Part shown: positions 1 to 6,984 of the stretch, piece by piece
Layout: every line of letters begins with the position of its first letter
Position numbering within the stretch: the first letter of the stretch is position 1
From: Desulfobacterales bacterium
GTDB lineage: Bacteria; Desulfobacterota; Desulfobacteria; Desulfobacterales; JASFBJ01
DNA: 20,766 bases
Reading direction: 5' to 3'
Assembly (NCBI GenBank): GCA_030149585.1
Contig: JASFBJ010000019.1
Location: 1 to 20,766 of the forward strand
Notes under the pieces: generated by a model
The model's input: only the letters and a program-made list of their open reading frames with translations
Databases searched by the model: none
Told to the model about the DNA's origin: nothing
Position numbers and translations under genes: made by a program

Positions 1-34
1 AACTAAAAAAAAAGAAAAAGAAGCTATAGTCACT

Positions 35-1537
35 ATGAAAAAAAAAGACTCATATATGTACACAACCATTGAAAAAGTAAAAGAGATCTCCTTCTGGATT
101 TCTTCAGTGCAGGATATGGACCAGTATTTAGAATTAATTATTGAATCTGCAGCGAAAATGATAAATGCCAGGGCTGGATCACTCCTCCTTGTCAATCAAA
201 AAACAAACCTGCTCTATTTTAAAGTTGCCACCGGCGATAAAAAAAATGAGATAAAAGACTATAAAGTTAAAATTGGTCAGGGAATCGCAGGCCATGTTGC
301 CCAAACCGGAAAGTCATTATTAATTCCAGATGTGAAAAAGGATAAACGCTGGTATAAAGTAATCAGCGAATCAATTGGATTTGAAACCAGATCTATTGCC
401 TGTGTACCTCTGGAAGTTCAGCAAAAAATAATAGGTGTTGTTCAAATCATCGATAAAAATGACGGCGGCCCCATTGAAGTAGAAGATATGAAGCTTTTGG
501 GTGAATTTGCAAAGCTTGCTGCTCTGGCTCTTGGCAGGGCTACTAAATTTAAACAGGTAACAAATGAAAACAGGGCGTTAAAAGAAGAACTCGGCATTAA
601 GCATCAGATGATCGGTAAAAGCACCAAGCTGGATAAGGTTATTTCTGATGGCTATAAAGTAGCGAATTCCAAGGCCAGCACTCTGATTCTGGGTGAAAGC
701 GGAACCGGTAAAGAACTTTTGGCCCGTTTGATCCACAACGCGGGTCCTCGTAAAAATAAACCCATGATTGCTCTAAATTGTGCGGCCCTGCCCGAATCTT
801 TGCTTGAAGATGAACTATTCGGCCATGAAAAAGGATCTTTTACAGGGGCAATTAGTCGCAAAATCGGCAAGTTTGAGCTGGCTGATGATGGCACAATTTT
901 TCTGGATGAAATCGGTGAAATGAATCCTGGAATGCAGGCCAAACTCCTGCGTGTTTTACAAGAAGGAATATTTTACAGGGTCGGCGGCAACGATCCTATT
1001 CAGGTTGACGTGCGAATCATTGCGGCAACCAATAAAAATTTAGCTGAGGAGGTCGAAGAAAAACGCTTTCGGGAAGATCTATATTACCGCCTTAATGTAG
1101 TTCAGATGGATATGCCTCCTTTGCGCGAAAGAAGAGACGACATCCCGCTTCTTGCTGAACATTTCCTGGATTTTTTTAAAAAAGAAACAGGCATGGTCAA
1201 TTTGACAATATCTCAAAAAGCTATGGATAAAATGTTTAGTTATAGCTGGCCAGGCAATATCAGAGAATTGCGCAATGCAATAGAAAGATCAGTGGTTATG
1301 GGAAACGGCAATGAGATTTTACCTGAAGATTTGCCCATCTCTACGGCAAAGCCGAGCATGCCCTGTTTTCAGGTGGGATTAACATTGGAGGATGCTATTA
1401 ACACTTTTAAAAAGGAATTTATTATTTTAAATCTGCAAAATACACAGGGCAATCGCAGCAAAGCTGCAAAAATAATGAGTATTCAAAGGACTTATCTTTC
1501 CCGTTTAATCTCAAAATATGATCTACGGGAAATTTGA
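35..1537 (+). CDS. GAF-domain sigma-54-dependent transcriptional activator (NifA/NtrC-like)
   Basis: This is a 500-residue enhancer-binding activator that would remodel sigma-54 RNA polymerase by ATP hydrolysis. An N-terminal GAF sensor domain (about residues 20-165) precedes the AAA+ domain. The AAA+ domain shows Walker A GESGTGK (220-226), the sigma-54 contact loop as GSFTGA (267-272, a Ser variant of GAFTGA), Walker B IFLDE (288-292) and the R-finger region with LYYRLNV and PPLRERRDD. The C-terminus (about 455-496) is a Fis-type helix-turn-helix with GNRSKAAKIM. No receiver domain is present, so activity is probably set by a ligand at GAF or by a partner protein. The start is uncertain: no clear ribosome site precedes position 35, and a second ATG lies at 56. 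The 3' end carries an 18-bp tandem duplication over the stop codon. The target genes cannot be read from this window. Confidence 0.93.
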   Translation: MKKKDSYMYTTIEKVKEISFWISSVQDMDQYLELIIESAAKMINARAGSLLLVNQKTNLLYFKVATGDKKNEIKDYKVKIGQGIAGHVAQTGKSLLIPDVKKDKRWYKVISESIGFETRSIACVPLEVQQKIIGVVQIIDKNDGGPIEVEDMKLLGEFAKLAALALGRATKFKQVTNENRALKEELGIKHQMIGKSTKLDKVISDGYKVANSKASTLILGESGTGKELLARLIHNAGPRKNKPMIALNCAALPESLLEDELFGHEKGSFTGAISRKIGKFELADDGTIFLDEIGEMNPGMQAKLLRVLQEGIFYRVGGNDPIQVDVRIIAATNKNLAEEVEEKRFREDLYYRLNVVQMDMPPLRERRDDIPLLAEHFLDFFKKETGMVNLTISQKAMDKMFSYSWPGNIRELRNAIERSVVMGNGNEILPEDLPISTAKPSMPCFQVGLTLEDAINTFKKEFIILNLQNTQGNRSKAAKIMSIQRTYLSRLISKYDLREI

Positions 1538-1561
1538 AGCAGTCGGGAAATTTGAAGCAGT
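1526..1561 (+). repeat. Perfect 18-bp tandem duplication over the activator stop codon
   Basis: The 18-base unit CGGGAAATTTGAAGCAGT occurs twice head to tail (1526-1543 and 1544-1561) with no mismatch. The first copy contains the last codons and the TGA stop of the sigma-54 activator, and the second lies just after it. It looks like a recent replication-slippage duplication. Confidence 0.95.
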
Positions 1562-1593
1562 ATTGAAAAATGTCTCACTAATATCGGCACAAT

Positions 1594-1637
1594 TTTTGCA
1601 TTATAATTTTATATAAATATAATATTATAATGCAAGG
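1594..1637 (+). promoter_or_regulatory. Long A/U-rich hairpin overlapping the ribosome binding site of the next gene
   Basis: TTGCATTATAAT (1596-1607) is exactly inverted as ATTATAATGCAA (1624-1635). Inside the 16-nt spacer, after one T-T mismatch, six further pairs form (1609-1614 with 1617-1622). Outside, UU at 1594-1595 can wobble-pair with the GG (1636-1637) of the AAGGTGA ribosome site (1634-1640) of the gene starting at 1645. In RNA the start of the Shine-Dalgarno sequence would therefore be held in the stem. It could act as a translational switch or be a DNA palindrome for a dimeric repressor. It lacks the U-run expected of an intrinsic terminator. Confidence 0.6.
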
Positions 1638-1644
1638 TGAACCA

Positions 1645-2010
1645 ATGATTTTAAATAAAATAACAAAAAACGAACAAAAATTTAAGCAACCACTACTCCC
1701 TCAAAGAGACAAATATTATGGTGTTGAATTCTCTATTACAAATGATAACATATTATATCAATTTAAAATATGGAATTCAGAATCAAAACCAATGTTCTTT
1801 CTGATTAAAGAAAATTCTAATATCTTTGGTCATATAAAACCCGGCAACGTGCTGAATATGAGATATTATAGTGTCGACCCAACTTTACCAACAGAGTGCT
1901 GGAATACACAAATAGAGCAGATCTCAAATGAAAAAAATGGCCGTTTTAAAGGACATCATCTGGTAGAACTAATGATTTTGGATAGTATTATCCAGGATAA
2001 AGCAGCTTAA
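1645..2010 (+). CDS. Conserved-looking small protein of unknown function (121 aa)
   Basis: I do not recognise the family with certainty. The ATG at 1645 is preferred over the ATG at 1630, because AAGGTGA (1634-1640) is correctly spaced for 1645 and lies inside the reading frame of the longer form. The protein is soluble, with no signal peptide or membrane helix. It is rich in predicted beta strands: YGVEFSI, LYQFKIW, MFFLIKE, then a run like IKPGNVLNMRYYS, then GRFKGHHLVELMIL. This pattern resembles small PilZ-like beta-barrel proteins of deltaproteobacteria, but the canonical RxxxR and D/NxSxxG signatures are not visible, so that is only a weak guess. The M23 peptidase gene starts 9 nt after its stop codon, suggesting co-transcription. 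Its translation may be controlled by the hairpin over its ribosome site. Confidence 0.75.
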   Translation: MILNKITKNEQKFKQPLLPQRDKYYGVEFSITNDNILYQFKIWNSESKPMFFLIKENSNIFGHIKPGNVLNMRYYSVDPTLPTECWNTQIEQISNEKNGRFKGHHLVELMILDSIIQDKAA

Positions 2011-2019
2011 AATAAATTT

Positions 2020-2946
2020 ATGACTAAAAATATTACTCTTCTATGTATTGATGATTATGGACGTCCACTCAAACAGGCATCTTTCTCCAAAAAGGCGCTG
2101 TGGGCTTTAAGCCTTTTTTTTATGGCAGGACTTATTTTTTTTGGGTATTTTGTCTTCGACTATTTTCAAAAAAGCAGATCAAGCTTTAAAGCGGAAAAAC
2201 TAAATACCCTGCTTGAATCTCAATCAGCGCTAATAGCTGATCAGCGTAAACAGCTTCAGGCTTTTGGTAATAAAATCAATGAGCTGAAAAATAATATAAT
2301 AGCTCTTAATGAATTTGAAAATAAGATTAGAATTATCGCAAATCTGGAAAAAAAGGGAAAAGTTGTCGGGCTTTTTGGTATTGGAGGCTCGTTACCCGAA
2401 GATATTGATACTGCAATTCCCCTGAAAAAAGATCATAAACGTCTTTTAAAAGAGATGCATCAACAGATTGAACTGGTTAATGAGGCTTCAACTATTCAGC
2501 ATGAAGGCTTTAAATCACTGCTTATAAAACTTAAAGATAAACGGAACCTGTTAGCCTCAACCCCCTCAATCTGGCCGACAAAGGGATGGATTTCATCCAC
2601 TTTTTCTTATCGAACCTCTCCTTTTACCGGACGTCGTGAATTTCACAAGGGCCTGGATATTGCCAACAAGATGGGAAGCCCTATTATCGCACCAGCCAAC
2701 GGGGTAGTGACATATGCCAAAAAAAAACGAATTATCGGCAATATGCTGATCATTAACCATGGTTATGGAATTACAACTAAATATGGTCATATCAGTAAAT
2801 TTTTGAAAAATTCCGGTGATAAAGTTAAACGTGGTGAAAAAATTGCTTTAATCGGCAATACCGGCCGCAGCACCGGACCCCATTTGCATTATGAGGTGCA
2901 TATCAAAGGGGTTCCGGTAGATCCTCAAAATTATATATTAAATTAA
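2020..2946 (+). CDS. Membrane-anchored M23 family metallopeptidase (LytM/murein endopeptidase type)
   Basis: This 308-residue protein is probably a cell-wall peptidase or a regulator of one. A short cytoplasmic N-terminus precedes one membrane helix (about residues 27-47), so the rest lies in the periplasm. A coiled-coil-like, Lys/Glu/Leu-rich stretch follows (about 55-120). The C-terminal half is a complete M23 LytM domain beginning near GWISSTFSYR. All metal and catalytic residues are visible: H209 and D213 in the HKGLD motif, H257 in KYGHIS, and H288/H290 in HLHYEV. The site therefore appears active, unlike the degenerate LytM factors of the EnvC type. Family members cut peptidoglycan peptide cross-links. 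The gene follows the small unknown gene by 9 nt and ends 30 nt before the convergent hemL stop, with no clear terminator between them. Confidence 0.92.
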   Translation: MTKNITLLCIDDYGRPLKQASFSKKALWALSLFFMAGLIFFGYFVFDYFQKSRSSFKAEKLNTLLESQSALIADQRKQLQAFGNKINELKNNIIALNEFENKIRIIANLEKKGKVVGLFGIGGSLPEDIDTAIPLKKDHKRLLKEMHQQIELVNEASTIQHEGFKSLLIKLKDKRNLLASTPSIWPTKGWISSTFSYRTSPFTGRREFHKGLDIANKMGSPIIAPANGVVTYAKKKRIIGNMLIINHGYGITTKYGHISKFLKNSGDKVKRGEKIALIGNTGRSTGPHLHYEVHIKGVPVDPQNYILN

Positions 2947-2961
2947 TCTTATTTTTCTTAA

Positions 2962-3015
2962 ATCCTCCATTGTCTCTTATGCAGCTATATCCTCCATTGC
3001 CTCTTTGGCAGCTAT
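2962..3015 (-). repeat. 27-bp imperfect tandem duplication at the 3' end of hemL
   Basis: Two adjacent 27-nt units (2962-2988 and 2989-3015 on the + strand) match at 24 of 27 positions. Read in the hemL frame, the coding copy gives AAKEAMEDI, and the second copy gives AA-stop-ETMEDL. The hemL stop codon (2977-2979) falls inside the second copy, so one of the three differences created or preserved the present stop. Confidence 0.9.
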
Positions 3016-4266
3016 AATGCTTTGCTCAATTGCAGTTTTATCATGAGCGCTTGAAACAAAAAGCGCCTCAAACTGAGAAGGTGCAATATAAACGCCTCTT
3101 TTGAGCATCCCTCGATAATACTGTGCAAATATTGCCTGGTCAGACATTTTAGCATCAGCAAAATTGCAAACCTTTTGATCAGTAAAAAATAATCCCATCA
3201 TAGAGCCGGCCCTATTGATAACAGCGTTAACAGAAGATTCCACGGCAGCCAGCCTAAGACCAGTTGCCAGTTCATCCGCAGTCTTATCAAGCTTTTCGTA
3301 AAAACCCTCCTCTTTTAATTTTGTCAGGGTGGCAATTCCAGCAGCCATGGCCAATGGATTCCCGGAAAGAGTTCCTGCCTGATAAACCGGACCAGCAGGA
3401 GCAATCTGCTCCATAATCTTTCTTTGCCCACCATAGGCGCCTACCGGCAATCCACCACCAATTATTTTACCAAAACAGGTTAAATCAGGTCTAACTCCGA
3501 ATAAATCCTGAGCCCCCCCATAGGCTACACGAAAACCCGTCATTACTTCATCAAAAATTAAAACAGTGCCACTTTTTTCACTTAATTCTCTTAAAGTTTT
3601 GAGAAAACCGTCTTTGGGCAAAACCAGTCCCATATTTCCAGCCACTGGTTCAACTATGATACATGCCACCTTATCACCCTTTTCAGCCATCAGTTTTGAG
3701 ATATAATCCAGATCATTATAAGGTAAGGATATTGTATGAGCCACAAAAGAAGACGGCACCCCAGGGCTGCCCGGAATTCCCAAAGTCGCAATTCCTGAAC
3801 CAGCCTCCACCAAAAGCGAGTCAGCATGGCCATGATAACAACCATCAAATTTAATAATAATATCGCGATTTGTATAACCTCTGGCCAATCTGACAGCGCT
3901 CATTGCTGCTTCCGTGCCTGAATTTACCATCCGGATCATTTCAATTGAAGGAACCGCGTCAATAACCATTTCAGCCAGTTCAATTTCCAGTTCGGTTGGA
4001 GCTCCAAAACTGGTTCCCCTTTTAACAGCCTTATTGATAGCTTCCATAACAAATGGATGGCAATGTCCAAGAATAAGAGGGCCCCAGGATCCAATATAAT
4101 CAATAAACCGGTTACCATCGACATCTATAAGTCGACAGCCTTCACCTCGTTCAATAAAAACCGGCTTTGTTCCAACCGACCGGCAAGCCCGCACAGGACT
4201 ATTGACGCCCCCTGGAATTATTTTTTGTGCATGTTCTAAAAGTGTTTGTGATTTCTCTGTATTCAT
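2977..4266 (-). CDS. hemL: Glutamate-1-semialdehyde 2,1-aminomutase
   Basis: HemL converts glutamate-1-semialdehyde to 5-aminolevulinate, the last step of the C5 route to tetrapyrroles (haem, sirohaem, cobalamin). The 429-residue length is normal for the family. The sequence opens with the family signature IIPGGVNSPVRAC. PLP-binding features of class III aminotransferases follow: NSGTEAAMSA, the aspartate-containing FDEVMTGFR, and the Schiff-base lysine K267 in CFGKIIGGGLPVG. The ATG at 4266 is preceded by AAAGGA about 7 nt upstream, which supports this start. It is monocistronic here, facing the M23 peptidase gene at its end and divergent from the Tpt1-like gene at its start. The extreme C-terminus lies in a tandem duplication that sets the present stop codon, which is unlikely to affect catalysis. 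Confidence 0.97.
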   Translation of the reverse strand: MNTEKSQTLLEHAQKIIPGGVNSPVRACRSVGTKPVFIERGEGCRLIDVDGNRFIDYIGSWGPLILGHCHPFVMEAINKAVKRGTSFGAPTELEIELAEMVIDAVPSIEMIRMVNSGTEAAMSAVRLARGYTNRDIIIKFDGCYHGHADSLLVEAGSGIATLGIPGSPGVPSSFVAHTISLPYNDLDYISKLMAEKGDKVACIIVEPVAGNMGLVLPKDGFLKTLRELSEKSGTVLIFDEVMTGFRVAYGGAQDLFGVRPDLTCFGKIIGGGLPVGAYGGQRKIMEQIAPAGPVYQAGTLSGNPLAMAAGIATLTKLKEEGFYEKLDKTADELATGLRLAAVESSVNAVINRAGSMMGLFFTDQKVCNFADAKMSDQAIFAQYYRGMLKRGVYIAPSQFEALFVSSAHDKTAIEQSIIAAKEAMEDIAA

Positions 4267-4305
4267 CTTTTTTCCTTTCCGCTGTAGAAACTGCCGGTAA
4301 ATAAT

Positions 4306-4333
4306 TTGACTTTTTTTTGATTCAGGATAGAAT
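4306..4333 (+). promoter_or_regulatory. Sigma-70-type promoter for the Tpt1-like gene
   Basis: TTGACT (4306-4311) and TAGAAT (4328-4333) are separated by 16 nt, close to the sigma-70 consensus. They lie on the + strand about 40 nt before the ATG at 4375. The predicted leader is short. The match is by eye and has not been tested. Confidence 0.55.
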
Positions 4334-4374
4334 TAGCAAACTGATATTTATGAGTCAAGGATGAGATTGAAAAA

Positions 4375-5121
4375 ATGGCTGCAAAACAACAAAAAAATAA
4401 AATTATAAAACTGGCTAAATTTTTTAACTATATTTTAGGCACAAGCCCATATGAATTTGGTTTAGTGCCTGATAAAAATGGTTTTGTTAAAATAAAAGAG
4501 TTTTTAAAAGCAGTCAATGAAGAGAATGGTTATGGATTTGTACGGCAATTGCAAATTAATGAAATTATTATTTCCTCTTATTCTACAAAAATTGAAATCT
4601 CGGATAATCTTATTAGAGCCACTGAAAGAGAAAAGCCCCTTTATTCAATAACTAACAGCGATATGCCCAAATTACTTTTTTCCTGTGTTCGAAACAAAGC
4701 ATATCCTGTAGTAATTGAAAAAGGAATTCGCCCCATGGGACGCAAACATGTAATTTTGTCTTCTGATCGACAAATGGCTCTTAGAATGGGAAGACGATTT
4801 GATCAATCGCCTGTTTTATTATGTATTAATATGCAGCAGGCCAAAGCAAAGGGAGTAATTTTTCATCATGCCGGCGGCTCACTGTATTTTGCTGAATTCA
4901 TTCCTCAAAATACTTTTTCCGGCCCTCCCCTGCCCAAAGATAAAAATCCTTTAAAAAAACCTGCTTCGCAAAAAATTACTCCAGTTTATGAGCCTTCAGG
5001 CACTTTTGAGATTGATTTAACAGAGATTGAAAAAGCACCTGTCAAAATAAAAAGAAGCGCTAAAAAAAAGAAAATTGCATGGAAAATCCAAAGAAAACAA
5101 AAGGCAAGGGGACGCCCATAA
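4375..5121 (+). CDS. Degenerate Tpt1/KptA-like (RNA 2'-phosphotransferase family) protein with a basic C-terminal tail
   Basis: The 248-residue product aligns by pattern with KptA/Tpt1, which removes 2'-phosphates from RNA using NAD+. The N-terminal winged-helix part (about 10-60) keeps LAKFFNYIL, GLVPDKNGFVKI and the spacing of the family. The C-terminal NAD-binding lobe keeps GIRPMGRKHVILSSD (117-131), MGRRFDQSPVLL and a GVIFHHAGGSLYF segment like the family's F-x-(S/A)-x-NGVWL. Important catalytic positions differ. The N-terminal Arg-His pair (normally LRH) is G22-T23, the NQGHS motif after IRA (80-82) is TEREK, and the LYHGT motif is replaced by LFSCV (101-105). R81 and R140/R141 remain. 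A tail rich in Lys/Arg (about 222-248) suggests nucleic-acid contact. It is probably not a standard phosphotransferase; it may be an RNA-binding or altered NAD-linked relative. Confidence 0.75.
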   Translation: MAAKQQKNKIIKLAKFFNYILGTSPYEFGLVPDKNGFVKIKEFLKAVNEENGYGFVRQLQINEIIISSYSTKIEISDNLIRATEREKPLYSITNSDMPKLLFSCVRNKAYPVVIEKGIRPMGRKHVILSSDRQMALRMGRRFDQSPVLLCINMQQAKAKGVIFHHAGGSLYFAEFIPQNTFSGPPLPKDKNPLKKPASQKITPVYEPSGTFEIDLTEIEKAPVKIKRSAKKKKIAWKIQRKQKARGRP

Positions 5122-5153
5122 GACACCGACAAATTCCGGCTTTACTGAAAAGA

Positions 5154-5169
5154 TGCCTGAAATCAGGCA
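5154..5169 (+). terminator. Short hairpin after the Tpt1-like gene
   Basis: TGCCTGA (5154-5160) and TCAGGCA (5163-5169) form a compact stem (6 pairs with an AAAT loop), 33 nt after the stop codon at 5121. It is followed by A-rich rather than T-rich sequence, so it may be a pause or 3'-end stabilising hairpin that works with the larger hairpin downstream. Confidence 0.4.
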
Positions 5170-5190
5170 CAAAAATAAATTCTATAAAAA

Positions 5191-5231
5191 TTACACTGAT
5201 AATAGCCTGATTTTAGCTATTATCAGTGTAA
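5191..5231. terminator. Bidirectional hairpin between convergent genes
   Basis: TTACACTGATAATAGC (5191-5206) is perfectly inverted as GCTATTATCAGTGTAA (5216-5231), giving a 16-bp stem with a 9-nt loop. It sits between the end of the rightward Tpt1-like gene and the end of the leftward acyl-CoA ligase (stop at 5241). The symmetry and the position fit a two-way terminator, although the flanking T-runs are short. Confidence 0.75.
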
Positions 5232-5240
5232 CAGCTAAAA

Positions 5241-6902
5241 TTATTTATCTGTATAAAAATCTTTATACTGCTCTCGAATTGTTTTTTTGGAAAATTTACC
5301 AACACTTGTTTTGGGTATTTCATCTACAAAAATAATCTGATCCGGCAACTGCCATTTGGCAAAGTTAGGACTGATAAAATCAAGCAGTTCCTGCTTTGTT
5401 GTTTTTCCTTTGAAATTTTCTCTTAAAATTACCAGAGCAAGTGGTCTTTCCTCCCACTTTGGATGGGGCAAACCAGCTACAGAGGCTTCCAGAACACCTT
5501 CATGGGCCATAAGAGAATTTTCAAGGTCAATAGAGGATATCCATTCGCCGCCGCTTTTAATCAGGTCTTTGAATCTATCACTGATCTTGACATATCCGTT
5601 TTTATCAATGGTTGCCGCATCCCCGCTTCTCCAGTAGCCATCTGTAAAAGATTCTGCGGTTCTGGGATCATTATAATAAGAGCTTGTAATCCAGGGCCCT
5701 TTAATAAGCAGTTCTCCCACAGTCTCGCCGTCATGAGGCGCTTCCTCGCCATCAACGTTAACAATTTTCATTTCAATTCCTGTAACCGGCAGACCCTGTT
5801 TCTTGCGAAGCTCCCATTTCTCATTTTCAGATAGATCACTTAATTGAGCTTTGAGCAGGTTAATAGTTACCAGCGGAGTTGTTTCCGTTGCGCCATAGGC
5901 ATGGATAACATTACCACCCAGTTCATCATATCCTTTCATCATTGCAAGTGGCGGTTCTGTTGCACCTGAAAGCATTCTTAAATTTGCGAAATCAGGTTTT
6001 TCAGGCATGGAACGGATTTGTTCTAACATGGGCATATAAATAGCAGGCGCTCCGTTATTTACTGTTACTTTCTCTGATATCATCAGATCAACCAGGCTGT
6101 TAGTTGCCTCGGCAGTATACATGCCGGAAAAAACAAGCTTGGCACCAACCAAAGGCGCACACAGGAACACCCCCCAGCCCTGAGCATGAAACATGGGAAC
6201 TGTCTGCATAATCACGTCATCCAGCCCCATTTTAGTCATATTGGCAATCATTAGAGTATGCAGATACATGGCCCGGTGGGATACAAAGACACCCTTTGGT
6301 TTACCTGTTGTGCCGGATGTGTAGCAGGCAGCAAAAGCGGAAGTTTCATCAATCATTGGAAAGCTGTATTCAGCACTCTCTGGTGCCAGAATATCTTCGT
6401 AGCTGTTTACCGGACTAAGACCGGTTTTTACGTCTTCAATTTTTTTATCCGTTATTACAACATAGCCTTGCACGGTATTCAAATCCCCGGCAATAGGTTC
6501 GATTATTGGAAGCAAAGTGTCTGCAACAAAAATCAGTTTTGCTTCTGCGTGATTAATAACATAAGCCCTGTCCACTCCGGCAATTCGAGGATTCAGCTCC
6601 AGAGCAACTGCCCCGATGCCTGAAATAGCGTAATAAAGCTCAAAAAAACGATGGGTATTCCAGTCCGCTATTCCAACCCTGTCACCTGGTTTGATTCCCA
6701 GCTTGATTAGAGCATTGGCAAGTTTTTTTGTCCTTTGATAGGCTTCATAATAGTTATAACGAAAAAGGCTTCCATCAATATTTCTTGAAACAACCTCCAC
6801 CTCCGGATATGTGGTTGCCGCGCTTTTTAAAAAAGTGATAATATTCAGCTGGTAATCATTACCTGAAGTTGAGGGAAATCCTTTGATAATTTCAGTGCTC
6901 AT
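5241..6902 (-). CDS. AMP-forming acyl-CoA ligase, AlkK/FadD-like (copy 1)
   Basis: This 553-residue member of the ANL adenylating superfamily would activate a carboxylic acid to its acyl-CoA through an acyl-AMP. The P-loop-like motif YTSGTTGKPKG is at 194-204. It is followed by YGATETTP (adenine-binding A5 region), WRSGDAATID (A7) and ISDRFKDLIKSGGEWIS (the hinge). The C-terminal catalytic lysine lies in KTSVGKFSKK. The N-terminal half has the NHAEAKLIFV and WNTHRFFELYYAISGIGAV patterns typical of AlkK-like medium-chain ligases, so a medium- or long-chain fatty acid is the likely substrate; specificity cannot be read from sequence. AAAGGAGA is well placed before the ATG at 6902. It lies 82 nt downstream of a second, divergent ligase but has its own candidate promoter with an adjacent palindrome. 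Confidence 0.93.
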   Translation of the reverse strand: MSTEIIKGFPSTSGNDYQLNIITFLKSAATTYPEVEVVSRNIDGSLFRYNYYEAYQRTKKLANALIKLGIKPGDRVGIADWNTHRFFELYYAISGIGAVALELNPRIAGVDRAYVINHAEAKLIFVADTLLPIIEPIAGDLNTVQGYVVITDKKIEDVKTGLSPVNSYEDILAPESAEYSFPMIDETSAFAACYTSGTTGKPKGVFVSHRAMYLHTLMIANMTKMGLDDVIMQTVPMFHAQGWGVFLCAPLVGAKLVFSGMYTAEATNSLVDLMISEKVTVNNGAPAIYMPMLEQIRSMPEKPDFANLRMLSGATEPPLAMMKGYDELGGNVIHAYGATETTPLVTINLLKAQLSDLSENEKWELRKKQGLPVTGIEMKIVNVDGEEAPHDGETVGELLIKGPWITSSYYNDPRTAESFTDGYWRSGDAATIDKNGYVKISDRFKDLIKSGGEWISSIDLENSLMAHEGVLEASVAGLPHPKWEERPLALVILRENFKGKTTKQELLDFISPNFAKWQLPDQIIFVDEIPKTSVGKFSKKTIREQYKDFYTDK

Positions 6903-6945
6903 AAAAATTCTCCTTTTGTTGCTGGTTTAAGTTTATTATGCCTCT

Positions 6946-6970
6946 ATTATAGTATCCGACTTTGGGATAC
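6946..6970 (-). promoter_or_regulatory. Candidate -10 element with adjoining palindromic operator for ligase copy 1
   Basis: Reading leftwards, a perfect TATAAT (+ strand 6946-6951) lies about 45 nt before the ligase ATG. It directly abuts the inverted repeat GTATCC-N7-GGATAC (arms 6952-6957 and 6965-6970). The palindrome would occupy the spacer between -10 and -35, a common repressor position. No good -35 box is visible, which would fit an activator- or repressor-controlled promoter. Confidence 0.45.
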
Positions 6971-6984
6971 GGCCTGCCCTTTTT

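Noticed and set aside
5075..5335. 86-codon rightward open frame
   Set aside because: It overlaps the end of the Tpt1-like gene, runs through the terminator hairpin and into the antisense of the ligase; no ribosome site or protein-like composition.
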